Part shown: one piece after another, positions 57,801 to 60,051 of the stretch
Position numbering within the stretch: the first letter of the stretch is position 1
Layout: the number at the start of each line of letters is the position of its first letter
Assembly (NCBI RefSeq): GCF_000276665.1
Contig: NW_004955466.1
Location: 13,026,957-13,090,956, forward strand
DNA: 64,000 nt
DNA from: Chinchilla lanigera
Lineage: Eukaryota > Chordata > Mammalia > Rodentia > Chinchillidae
Direction of reading: 5' to 3'
Translations under genes and position numbers: made by a program
Notes under the pieces: model-generated
Database searches by the model: none
What the model saw: only the letters and a program-made list of their open reading frames with translations
What the model was told of the DNA's origin: nothing

Positions 57801-60051
57801 TTTATTGATATAAAAAGTCTAGGGATTGGGGCCAAGTATTTGAAATAAAAATCTGCAGCCTGTACTTCATTATTTCTCTTTGCCAAAGCTCATCATCCTG
57901 TCAGGAAGCTTTTTATTCATTGGCCATGTGAATAAGCATTATGCTAAACTGGACATCCTGTTCCACTCTAGCAGGACTGAGGAAGTCAGCAAAACCACAG
58001 CTGAGAGTTACTGTTTTCTTCCACGTTACGATGATTCTCATGCTCAACCAGCACTACTGCCCTTAAGATATTTCATGCTGAGATGGCAACATTTTCTTTC
58101 ACAACGTTCTAATAATCACTTGCCAAAAGCATGGAGTGCTGCAGGTGGCCTTCTGAGGGGATGTGGAGGTGTGGAGATGGACGCAGGGCCTGGCAGCAGC
58201 TCCGCCTCACAGCGCAGACTCCTCCCTTCCACCCGGACTTCAAGCCTTGCTCGTCCAAGCTCACCTTCTCCCTCTCCCGTGTCTGATTTGTGACTCTGGG
58301 CTTCTTTGGTACTTATTTTCCCTCATTTGGCCAAAGGGCCCCTGCTCTGACAGGATTCTGCAGTACCTGTCAGCCAGGCACATTCCCTTCCATAGCAGGT
58401 GCTCACGCTTGTCCATTCCTAAGGTCCCTTCTAACATCTTTTACAGAATATCATTAAAGTTGCTCATCGCAGGCCCCTCCCAGGACGAATGCTGCTCAGC
58501 CCGAGTAGCTCCCTTTAATGGGAGGCAGGAATAACACTGACCTGACCAAGAGCCCCAGTCTCTGCCATCACCCTCAGTCAGTTTTCCTTTGTAGAGAAAC
58601 TGTTTCTGCTTTGCAGAACCTCCTGTTCTCATGTCCGACTGTTCTCATATGTAGAGCACAATGAATTACAACAGAAACTGGAAAAGAAAGAGAGAGAATG
58701 TGATGCCAAGGCCCAAGAGAAGGAAGAAATGATGCAGACCTTAAATAAAATGAAAGAGAAACTTGAGAAGGAGACGACTGAACACAAGCAGGTCAAGCAG
58801 CAGGTGGCGGACCTCACAGCCCAGCTCCATGAGCTCAGCAGGGTGAGTGCGGGCCAGGGCCTGGGCCTTCCCTTTGCTGCATCCTCACTTGCCCCAGAGC
58901 ACCTCCATCTTGCAGTGAGGAAAGATAGTCTCAAGAGTTCCACAGTTGCTTGCTGCAGTTACAAGACTTGCTTCCTCTGCCAGTGGTAAATCCAGCAGAG
59001 TGGTGGTCTGGGATGTTGGTCTTGGCACCAGTCCTATACTCAGAGCACAGGGAATTGCATTAGCTTCTTAACCAGTTTCATGAAATCAAGTTGTATGATG
59101 GTACAAGAAGTGAGACAGATGTGAATGCTTTGCAGGCAGGCATCTAGTGTCACATACAAAGGGCCAGCTCCACCAAGCCCATGGAGGCCCTGAGAGGCCA
59201 TCTGAGTTGGTAGCCCTTTAGACCCCACTCCCAGAAGTGTGGGTTTCCCTATAATCTACAGTCAGATTCACCCAGTGAATTGTCTTCTTGCACTGATCTC
59301 TTCCTATTTTTATCTTTCCAGAGGGCTGTCTGTGCTTCAGTCCCGGGAGGACCCTCACCCGGAGCCCCAGGAGGACCCTTTCCTTCCTCCATGCCGGGTT
59401 CCCTTCTCCCCCCGCTGCCCTCAACTCTGCCAGGTGGAGCCCCTCCTCCGCCACCGCCTCCCCTTCCTCCTGGAGGTCCTCCCCCTCCCCCAGGGCCTCC
59501 TCCCTTAGGAGGAATCATGCCACCTCCTGGGGCTCCAGTGGGACTGGCCCTCAAGAAGAAAAATATTCCTCAACCCACAAATGCCCTCAAATCCTTCAAC
59601 TGGTCCAAGCTGCCTGAGGTAAGCCCTTCATTTGAATTTTCTCATAGAGGGGTAGAATCAGCAACTCTCTGTGTCCTTGCTGAAAGGGAGACACCTCTGG
59701 CCACTAAAGAATTTGTTCTCCAGCTTGGAGACTCAGGGTTCTCACTAGCTGACATAATTAAGTGATAAAGCTTTTGAAATATAGCCATGTTGTTTGAAAC
59801 CTGCTCATGTTAAACATGTTGTAGGATGAGTTGAACATGTAGGATGAACAATTTAGGATAGTAGCACTTTTTAGAAAATAACCATGCCTGTTTTTTTTAT
59901 GTGTAACTATAAACCACAGAACTTACTAACTTGATGTTTCTAGAACAAACTGGACAGAACAGTATGGACTGAAATTGATGATACCAAAGTCTTCAAAGTT
60001 CTAGATCTCGAAGACCTGGAAAGAACTTTCTCTGCCTATCAAAGACAGCAG
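2164..60051 (+). CDS. DAAM1: DAAM1 formin, 5' 655 codons (14 coding exons, 3' end outside window)
   Basis: Diaphanous-related formin that links Wnt/Dishevelled and Rho signalling to actin assembly in planar cell polarity. Coding segments: 2164-2346, 20168-20257, 43949-44020, 49532-49626, 51348-51681, 52492-52602, 52891-52994, 54146-54212, 54436-54553, 54972-55110, 55352-55410, 58655-58842, 59322-59618, 59944-60051. All junctions are GT-AG, phases match, and no stop occurs. Domains seen: basic N-terminus (residues 1-10), Rho-binding GBD/FH3 of armadillo type (about 45-420), charged coiled coil (about 440-520), proline-rich FH1 (about 525-595), and FH2 start with the SFNWSKLP and VWTEID motifs (W614, W627). 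From memory human DAAM1 is about 1078 aa, so the rest of FH2 and the DAD are missing to the right. The protein is nearly identical to the human one as I recall it, which makes the assignment secure. DAAM2 is the only close alternative and fits less well. Confidence 0.97.
3105..3130 (+). repeat. (TG)n microsatellite at a SINE tail
   Basis: Thirteen TG units lie directly at the poly-T side of an antisense B1 SINE, where SINE tails often seed microsatellites. Confidence 0.9.
3131..3283 (-). mobile_element. B1-type SINE, antisense
   Basis: The antisense 7SL-derived body reads gagacagg-like, then 'ctggcctggaactcactttg', 'cctcctgcctcagcctccta', 'gtactgggattacaggtgtg', and ends catgcctggc. It is diverged, with a local duplication around 'cttcacagtaa'. 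Confidence 0.85.
3848..3891 (+). repeat. (TG)n microsatellite
   Basis: An uninterrupted run of about 22 TG units in intron 2. Confidence 0.95.
5505..6345 (-). mobile_element. L1M-type LINE-1 3' segment, antisense
   Basis: A long diagnostic series in antisense order: 'tttattgagacatgattcat', 'aatttaaagtgtgcagctca', 'atggaatcatacaatgta', 'aacattccactgtatggctg', 'attatgaatagtgctgctgt', 'gtggaattgctgtatcc' and 'tctccaccagcaacatatg'. These phrases are the hallmark of old mammalian L1MA/L1MB-type 3' ends. Confidence 0.9.
6638..6780 (+). mobile_element. B1-type SINE, sense
   Basis: The body runs from gctgggtgtggtggcacac to gagaccctgtctc with an A-rich tail. It includes the doubled ctacatagtgagtt / aactgcgtagtgag part that marks the 29-bp B1 duplication. 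Confidence 0.9.
7266..7332 (+). repeat. Short tandem duplication built on ttctcctcattccag
   Basis: The 15-mer ttctcctcattccag occurs three times (7266, 7292, 7307). The first and third copies are followed by aacacatgcag. Unit length is 26 or 15 nt. Confidence 0.9.
7620..7890 (+). mobile_element. L2-like LINE relic, sense
   Basis: The order 'tttccagaggaagtgacatt', 'agcaaagaggagttgaaaga', 'gcaggcttcaggaaatgaaa', 'ttggctggagcatgaaa' follows the familiar diverged L2 3' region. Similar sequence is at 16040-16420 and 3900-4015. Confidence 0.5.
8832..8930 (-). mobile_element. ID SINE, antisense, with 16-bp TSD
   Basis: The antisense tRNA-Ala-derived body ends ctgagctaaatccccagccc. The direct repeat cagcatgtaaatttga flanks it at 8816-8831 and 8931-8946. 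Confidence 0.95.
10430..10561 (+). mobile_element. ID SINE, sense, with expanded tail
   Basis: The body reads ggaccggggatatagctcag through gattcctggtacc, followed by a tail of (AAAC)n and (AAAT)n units. The TSD ggaacacca is at 10421-10429 and 10562-10570. Confidence 0.94.
11344..11451 (+). mobile_element. ID SINE, sense, with 18-bp perfect TSD
   Basis: The body reads ggggctggggatttagctca through ggttcccagtaccgg with a pure poly-A tail. The direct repeat aagaactaaatttaacca lies at 11326-11343 and 11452-11469. The intact promoter boxes and perfect TSD point to a young insertion. Confidence 0.97.
11690..11755 (+). mobile_element. L2/MIR-type 3' end
   Basis: The phrase 'agtgcctggcccagtatagg' followed by tgctcagtaaatgctc is the common 3' end of old L2/MIR elements. 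Confidence 0.6.
15125..15410 (-). mobile_element. Old L1 3' fragment, antisense
   Basis: The order after a poly-T lead is 'tttattgaaataaaatttac', 'gggtgagtttgatgaatcta', 'agccatcactaccatagttt', 'agccacctctggtctttttg'. This matches the antisense L1M layout seen at 5505-6345, but truncated. Confidence 0.7.
16040..16420 (+). mobile_element. L2 LINE relic, sense
   Basis: The sequence 'aggcttcctggagggagtgg', then 'gcgtgtgcaaagtttcag', then 'ctggattataaattccttga' with a diverged terminus follows L2 3' order. Confidence 0.6.
16870..17100 (-). mobile_element. MIR SINE, antisense
   Basis: The diagnostic antisense core 'gatgaagaaattgaagttca' followed by gaggtgaagtcacttgtccaag and a cacagatgattagagcc part. 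Confidence 0.75.
17165..17390 (+). mobile_element. MIR SINE, sense
   Basis: The sense core reads 'aacgtgggctctgtgtacag', 'gttaccttgaacaagctact', 'taatctatgactgttttcag' and 'ggactgttatgaagattgaa'. It lies beside an antisense MIR, giving an inverted pair. Confidence 0.75.
17376..17430 (+). repeat. Three copies of atctaacaaatagt
   Basis: The 14-mer atctaacaaatagt occurs at 17376, 17401 and 17417. It is a small local tandem expansion at the end of the MIR element. Confidence 0.85.
18215..18357 (+). mobile_element. MER5A-like hAT DNA transposon relic
   Basis: The order 'aagcagcatcagcaatgcct', 'acttaatagaaatacctcct', 'tggtgcttgctgaagtctga', gaacccctgcatc follows the nonautonomous MER5A consensus. 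Confidence 0.75.
18945..19180 (+). mobile_element. MIR SINE, sense
   Basis: The sequence 'ctctggaatcagacagctct', 'cctgagcaagtgatttaccc', 'aatctcagcctaaatttccc' and a following gtgagaaataaatg part match MIR. Confidence 0.8.
19405..19770. repeat. Interspersed repeat, family not assigned
   Basis: The phrases 'tgtcactataacaaaatgct', 'gagttattttggctcagagt' and a terminal cagcatctaaactgtagcag resemble a common mammalian interspersed repeat I cannot name with confidence. A search with RepeatMasker would settle it. Confidence 0.45.
20168..20257 (+). CDS. DAAM1: DAAM1 exon 3: residues 62-91
   Basis: Ninety nucleotides, phase 0 at both ends, so skipping it would keep the frame. The acceptor is ttctttcag (AG at 20166-20167) and the donor is GTAAGC at 20258. 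It encodes [13 protein letters not shown] followed by [17 protein letters not shown], part of the Rho GTPase-binding region. The AEKKW.IY motif is typical of the GBD of Diaphanous-type formins. It is isolated between a 17.8-kb and a 23.7-kb intron. Confidence 0.96.
24670..24757 (-). mobile_element. Older ID SINE, antisense
   Basis: The poly-T lead, 'gatggggatcaaatccaagg', 'cacatgctaagcaagtgcac' and 'taccactgagctacaccccc' show a diverged antisense ID body. Confidence 0.85.
26141..26225 (+). repeat. Direct repeat of a 28-29-bp sequence
   Basis: The sequence aaagtgtttctaaagaaatt followed by ttaatgaca (26141-26169) recurs at 26198-26225 with one substitution and one missing A. Confidence 0.8.
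26222..26250. repeat. Hairpin-forming inverted repeat
   Basis: The arms gacattaccactg (26222-26234) and cagtgggtaatgtc (26237-26250) pair along 13 bp with one bulged base and a 2-nt loop. Confidence 0.85.
26545..26582 (+). repeat. (GT)n microsatellite
   Basis: About 19 uninterrupted GT units. Confidence 0.95.
27340..27510 (+). mobile_element. MIR SINE, sense
   Basis: The core reads 'ctagttacacaacctagggc', 'atgtcacttaacctctgtgc', 'ttctctttcttcctgtgtag' and 'agtgagatcaatttcacaac'. Confidence 0.85.
28500..28990 (-). mobile_element. Old L1-like fragment, antisense
   Basis: Phrases such as 'ttcagtttttgacattataa', 'cagtacaacgaacattcaag' and 'aatttctctaggatagatac' match diverged antisense L1M 3' sequence (compare 'cctaggataaattcc'). 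Confidence 0.5.
30837..30879 (+). repeat. (AC)n microsatellite
   Basis: About 21 uninterrupted AC units. Confidence 0.95.
33974..34075 (+). repeat. Diverged interspersed repeat, copy A
   Basis: It shares order and sequence with 52201-52305. Common blocks are ggtaatctgagcaactaatt-like, gataacaatatgcaa, ttgttaatctcctat and tttgaaattctatat. The family is not recognised. Confidence 0.7.
34430..36250 (-). other. Stretch with broken minus-strand ORFs, unassigned
   Basis: Three minus-strand open stretches (34482-34781, 35014-35235, 35731-36009) lie in one direction over 1.6 kb without recognised domains. This may be a decayed retroelement or retrocopy, or chance. Codon-level similarity to a known protein was not recognised. 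Confidence 0.2.
37850..38400 (-). mobile_element. Old L1-like fragment, antisense
   Basis: The part 'acagagtcaaaggctatgtg' followed by cattttaaatttaaacaattattgcaaac and 'gttgctccaatttttatagt' matches the antisense L1M order 'gggtcaaagggtatgcacat' and onwards. Confidence 0.65.
38410..38650 (-). mobile_element. MIR SINE, antisense
   Basis: The sequence 'catagctaacatttattgaa', 'cctcacaataaccttatgag', 'cattttacagataaagaaac' and 'agtcacaaagaggttattta' is the typical antisense MIR layout. Confidence 0.85.
40190..40724. mobile_element. Mariner-derived element with inverted long arms
   Basis: The terminal repeat ggtatggtcaaaaaata (from 40192) matches the complement of the right end (tatattttgatcatacc, near 40706-40722). 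The homology goes far inward: the left arm (40200-40345) holds 'tgctactttctgaagcagct' and its near-complement 'actgcttcagaaagtggcaa' lies in the right arm (40560-40725). Right-arm sequence around 'gtgatgggataagtgtgctt' resembles the 3' end of a mariner transposase gene, broken by frameshifts. The spacer (about 40385-40555) also looks mariner-like but disordered. No intact transposase remains. Confidence 0.75.
40950..41105 (+). mobile_element. MIR SINE 3' part, sense
   Basis: The sequence 'cttcctcttcagtaaaactg', then 'atagtgtctgacacatagta' and agctatgtaagtgctgg follows the MIR 3' order. Confidence 0.7.
41568..41623 (-). repeat. Poly-T-led repeat, copy 1
   Basis: A poly-T run precedes a 38-nt block (41586-41623) that recurs at 43053-43090 with two mismatches. 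The shared core is 'gaaaacattaacagacagac'. Confidence 0.8.
42382..42453 (-). mobile_element. Truncated B1-type SINE, antisense, with 16-bp TSD
   Basis: Only the 3' half of the B1 body is present (gagacagggtctcgctatgc, then agctcactttgtagcccagg). It is flanked by perfect copies of gtagtgctaaaattta at 42366-42381 and 42454-42469. The copy is 5'-truncated and has almost no A/T tail. Confidence 0.9.
42513..42608 (-). mobile_element. ID SINE, antisense, with 15-bp TSD
   Basis: Poly-T lead, 'gcggtaccagggatcgaact', 'gcgcttgccaggcaggcact' and 'ctgagctgtatccccagccc'. Flanks aggactggggttcta (42498) and aggactagcgttcta (42609) differ at two sites. Confidence 0.93.
43040..43260 (-). repeat. Poly-T-led repeat, copy 2 (longer)
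   Basis: A run of T (43039-43048) followed by the 38-nt block shared with 41586-41623 and then about 170 nt with no counterpart in the first copy. It looks like an antisense retrocopied sequence of unknown source. Confidence 0.5.
43949..44020 (+). CDS. DAAM1: DAAM1 exon 4: residues 92-115
   Basis: Seventy-two nucleotides in phase 0 at both ends. The acceptor follows a strong pyrimidine run ending tttttag at 43948 and the donor is GTAGGT at 44021. It encodes [20 protein letters not shown] then SMAA. The WPEFYI.QLN motif is conserved in the GBD of DAAM proteins. Skipping would remove 24 residues without a frameshift. Confidence 0.95.
44455..44467. promoter_or_regulatory. Palindromic GATA-factor site pair
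   Basis: CTTATCAGATAAG is a perfect 13-nt palindrome of two WGATAR sites around a central A, 435 bp past exon 4. Another AAGATA complement lies upstream near 44420. Function is inferred only from the motif. Confidence 0.3.
45171..45317 (+). mobile_element. B1-type SINE, sense, with 16-bp perfect TSD
   Basis: The body runs gctgggagtggtggcgcatg to gagaccctgtctcaaaa. TSD aagagtttctagtctt lies at 45155-45170 and 45318-45333. Confidence 0.96.
46395..46580 (-). mobile_element. MIR SINE, antisense, diverged
   Basis: The sequence 'gtgtgccagacattgtacat', 'cctgtgctgccagtgctatt' and 'gacggttaccttgtctaaag' keeps the antisense MIR order. Confidence 0.65.
48264..48357 (+). mobile_element. Older ID-type SINE, sense
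   Basis: The tRNA-like body 'gtggctctgtggtagagttt' and 'caaggccttgggttctatcc' ends ccagcaccac with an A-rich tail. Confidence 0.85.
48575..48720 (+). mobile_element. MER5A-like hAT DNA transposon relic
   Basis: The order 'atgcagcatctcaggcctca', 'ccctgacctgccaaattagg', 'cttaacaagaacccgggtga', 'gggaagcattgctg' matches MER5A. Confidence 0.7.
49111..49300 (+). repeat. 95-bp tandem duplication, two copies
   Basis: Units 49111-49205 and 49206-49300 start atctttgctaagatttgtag and end gattagtagt. They differ at four positions of 95 by direct comparison, and no gaps are needed. Confidence 0.97.
49416..49504 (-). mobile_element. ID SINE, antisense, 27 nt before exon 5
   Basis: A poly-T lead is followed by 'ggtaccgaggattgaactca' and the ID body ending ctgagctatatccccagcc. 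The 12-bp TSD gaaataatttct lies at 49404-49415 and 49505-49516. The right TSD copy forms part of the exon 5 polypyrimidine region. Confidence 0.96.
49532..49626 (+). CDS. DAAM1: DAAM1 exon 5: residues 116-147 (last codon split)
   Basis: Ninety-five nucleotides starting in phase 0 and ending in phase 2, so skipping it would shift the frame. The encoded helix includes [20 protein letters not shown] and [10 protein letters not shown], a glutamate-rich linker into the FH3 armadillo region. The acceptor is ttttctttgtatag, ending at 49531. The donor GAG|GTACTC at 49627 is weaker than the other donors of the gene. An antisense ID SINE ends only 27 nt before the exon, so the branch point must lie in the SINE or in its target-site duplication. 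Confidence 0.95.
49627..51347 (+). other. DAAM1: DAAM1 intron 5 (1.7 kb)
   Basis: Bounded by GTACTC and CACCAG. It contains an L1 3' end (49845-50480) and a CTCTCTCC-like tract at 49652-49675. A run of ctgcctccacctccacctcc lies at 51240-51265. The rest is plain AT-rich sequence. Confidence 0.93.
49845..50480 (+). mobile_element. L1M-type LINE-1 3' end, sense
   Basis: The phrases 'ttcatagtagcattgttcaa', 'aatagccccaaagtagaaac', 'gataaatggataaatgaaat', 'cacacaatggaatatttttg', 'gagtggctgccagaggtgag' and 'cactgaattgtatactttaa' are the classic L1MA/L1MB 3' end. Confidence 0.92.
51348..51681 (+). CDS. DAAM1: DAAM1 exon 6: residues 147-258
   Basis: At 334 nt this is the largest coding exon in the window. 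It starts with one base completing Arg147, then [20 protein letters not shown], and ends in [13 protein letters not shown]. This is the core of the FH3/DID armadillo repeat region, the surface that in Diaphanous-type formins holds the C-terminal DAD in the autoinhibited state. The acceptor is cttcacaccag at 51347. A second caccag occurs 12 nt downstream (AG at 51358-51359), giving a possible in-frame alternative start that would drop FVTR. The donor is GTGGGT at 51682. Confidence 0.96.
51682..52491 (+). other. DAAM1: DAAM1 intron 6 (0.8 kb)
   Basis: Bounded by GTGGGT and GGATAG. It is mostly AT-rich and holds copy B of an unrecognised diverged repeat (52201-52305). Confidence 0.93.
52201..52305 (+). 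repeat. Diverged interspersed repeat, copy B
   Basis: It is alignable by eye to 33974-34075: tgtatctggtaatctgagca, then agataacaacatgcaacata, ttgttaatttcctatcttg, ttttgaaactctatat. I estimate about four fifths of positions match over 100 nt. Confidence 0.7.
52492..52602 (+). CDS. DAAM1: DAAM1 exon 7: residues 259-295
   Basis: One hundred eleven nucleotides in phase 0 at both ends. It encodes [20 protein letters not shown] followed by [17 protein letters not shown], an armadillo-type helical segment of FH3. The acceptor ends gtcctggatag at 52491 and the donor is GTAAGA at 52603. Asn at residue 277 is Ser in the human protein as I recall it. Intron 7, which follows, is only 288 nt and more than half of it is a B1 SINE. 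Confidence 0.95.
52654..52817 (+). mobile_element. Full-length B1-type SINE, sense, within 288-nt intron 7
   Basis: The body runs gccgggcgtggtggcgcatg to gagaccctgtctc with a long poly-A. The 29-bp internal duplication is visible (52720-52748 and 52749-52777, both starting gagttc and holding ccagc). It has few changes, so it is young. Confidence 0.97.
52891..52994 (+). CDS. DAAM1: DAAM1 exon 8: residues 296-330 (last codon split)
   Basis: One hundred four nucleotides, phase 0 to phase 2. It encodes [20 protein letters not shown] followed by [14 protein letters not shown] and two bases of Arg330. The [15 protein letters not shown] pattern is the classic FH3 signature shared by Diaphanous-related formins. 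The acceptor is cttgtactttag at 52890. The donor is a near-consensus ATAG|GTAAGT at 52995. Confidence 0.96.
52995..54145 (+). other. DAAM1: DAAM1 intron 8 (1.15 kb)
   Basis: Bounded by GTAAGT and TTTCAG. It contains a MIR-like part near 53220-53330 and an L2 relic (53490-53790). Confidence 0.93.
53490..53790 (+). mobile_element. L2 LINE relic, sense
   Basis: The sequence 'tccatcactcttctgcattc', 'tccactgtgctcttcttcta', 'ccctgcaaagagaccttccc', and a terminal taggggcttagtaaatatttgaatgaa is a typical L2 3' region. Confidence 0.75.
54146..54212 (+). CDS. DAAM1: DAAM1 exon 9: residues 330-352
   Basis: Sixty-seven nucleotides: one base completes Arg330, then [20 protein letters not shown] and EL. 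It lies in the late FH3 region, before the dimerisation and coiled-coil part. The acceptor follows a T-rich tract ending ttattttcag at 54145 and the donor is GTATGT at 54213. Only 223 nt of intron separate it from exon 10. Confidence 0.95.
54436..54553 (+). CDS. DAAM1: DAAM1 exon 10: residues 353-392 (last codon split)
   Basis: One hundred eighteen nucleotides, phase 0 to phase 1. It encodes [20 protein letters not shown] then [19 protein letters not shown], with the first base of Tyr392. This is late FH3, where helices lead to the dimerisation segment. The acceptor is atcaaacag at 54435 and the donor is GTGAGT at 54554. Confidence 0.96.
54554..54971 (+). other. DAAM1: DAAM1 intron 10 (418 nt)
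   Basis: Unique sequence with an AT-rich centre (54716-54790). A cassette-like 'gatcatcactccattctgtgg' style region precedes the acceptor, but no extra exon is supported. Confidence 0.9.
54972..55110 (+). CDS. DAAM1: DAAM1 exon 11: residues 392-438 (both ends split)
   Basis: One hundred thirty-nine nucleotides. It completes Tyr392, then reads [40 protein letters not shown] and KNVVR, and ends with AT of Met438. This is the end of FH3. The hydrophobic [14 protein letters not shown] helix fits a packing or dimer interface. The acceptor tcccttttcag ends at 54971 and the donor is a consensus GTAAGT at 55111. Confidence 0.96.
55352..55410 (+). CDS. DAAM1: DAAM1 exon 12: residues 438-458
   Basis: A small 59-nt exon. 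G completes Met438, then [19 protein letters not shown], with the first base of Glu458. It starts the predicted coiled coil between FH3 and FH1. The acceptor cttttatacag ends at 55351. The donor AAAG|GTAAAT at 55411 is moderate. A 29-nt sequence just past the donor is repeated 469 nt downstream (55426-55454 and 55895-55923). Confidence 0.95.
55426..55923 (+). repeat. Dispersed direct repeat of 29 nt
   Basis: ttttcttcacgacctta, two or three changed bases, then ttggcaccag occurs at 55426-55454 and 55895-55923 (27 of 29 identical). Confidence 0.85.
56009..56108 (-). mobile_element. ID SINE, antisense, with 9-bp TSD
   Basis: Poly-T, 'ttccggtaccgggaacagaa', 'gcgcttgccaggcaggcgct' and ctgagctaaactcccagcccc. 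TSD tagtgtttg at 56000-56008 and 56109-56117. Confidence 0.95.
56870..56975 (+). mobile_element. MIR SINE 3' part, sense
   Basis: The sequence 'cctacctcatagggttatcg', 'tgaagactgaaaggcaagtc' and 'gtgtccagcacatgctagtt' follows MIR order. Confidence 0.75.
57424..57490 (+). mobile_element. Degraded ID-type SINE, sense
   Basis: The sequence 'ctgctcaggggagagcactt', 'gcttagctgtgcaagaccgt' and 'aggtttgatgtctagtacca' keeps the tRNA-like ID framework. Confidence 0.7.
58655..58842 (+). CDS. DAAM1: DAAM1 exon 13: residues 458-520, coiled coil
   Basis: One hundred eighty-eight nucleotides; AG completes Glu458. The peptide is highly charged, with heptad-like hydrophobic spacing: it opens [20 protein letters not shown] and closes [16 protein letters not shown]. 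This fits the coiled coil that precedes FH1 in DAAM proteins. The acceptor ctcatatgtag ends at 58654. The donor AGG|GTGAGT at 58843 leaves phase 0. Confidence 0.96.
58843..59321 (+). other. DAAM1: DAAM1 intron 13 (479 nt)
   Basis: Unique, moderately GC-rich sequence between the coiled-coil and FH1 exons. No repeat was recognised. Confidence 0.93.
59322..59618 (+). CDS. DAAM1: DAAM1 exon 14: residues 521-619, FH1 and start of FH2
   Basis: Two hundred ninety-seven nucleotides in phase 0. It encodes the profilin-binding FH1 with proline runs at 561-567 (seven Pro), 573-577 and 579-581, then a lysine patch (LALKKKN, 595-601), then the FH2 entry SFNWSKLPE with W614. In formin structures the tryptophans at the start of FH2 belong to the lasso that closes the dimer ring. 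The first proline tract reads [12 protein letters not shown], which seems more broken than the human [14 protein letters not shown] recall. The acceptor tatctttccag ends at 59321 and the donor GAG|GTAAGC starts at 59619. It is strongly GC-rich compared with its surroundings. Confidence 0.96.
59619..59943 (+). other. DAAM1: DAAM1 intron 14 (325 nt)
   Basis: Unique sequence. The reading frame of exon 14 stays open for 48 further codons to about 59762, but the strong donor and the next exon show this is intronic. Confidence 0.92.
59944..60051 (+). CDS. DAAM1: DAAM1 exon 15: residues 620-655, early FH2
   Basis: One hundred eight nucleotides in phase 0. It encodes [20 protein letters not shown] followed by [16 protein letters not shown], with W627 as the second conserved FH2 lasso tryptophan. 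The acceptor gatgtttctag ends at 59943 and the donor CAG|GTAATA starts at 60052. The DR at residues 623-624 is EG in human as I recall. This is the last DAAM1 exon I can find in the window; the next coding part, expected to begin near DFF, is not present before 64000. Confidence 0.95.

Larger units (their letters stand above)
55411..58654 (+). other. DAAM1: DAAM1 intron 12 (3.2 kb)
   Basis: Bounded by GTAAAT and TGTAG. It contains the 29-nt duplicated motif (55426 and 55895), an antisense ID (56009-56108), a MIR end (56870-56975), a degraded ID (57424-57490), and about 1.1 kb of unassigned sequence (57500-58650) before exon 13. Confidence 0.93.

Noticed and set aside
58655..58943. Minus-strand ORF overlapping exon 13
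   Set aside because: Antisense shadow of the charged coiled-coil exon, without its own signals.
59249..59554. Glycine-rich 101-codon minus-strand ORF
   Set aside because: It is the antisense shadow of the proline-rich FH1 exon 14. CCN codons read as GGN on the other strand.
59619..59765. Open extension of exon 14 into intron 14
   Set aside because: The strong GTAAGC donor and in-frame exon 15 show normal splicing. The extension has no formin FH2 sequence.
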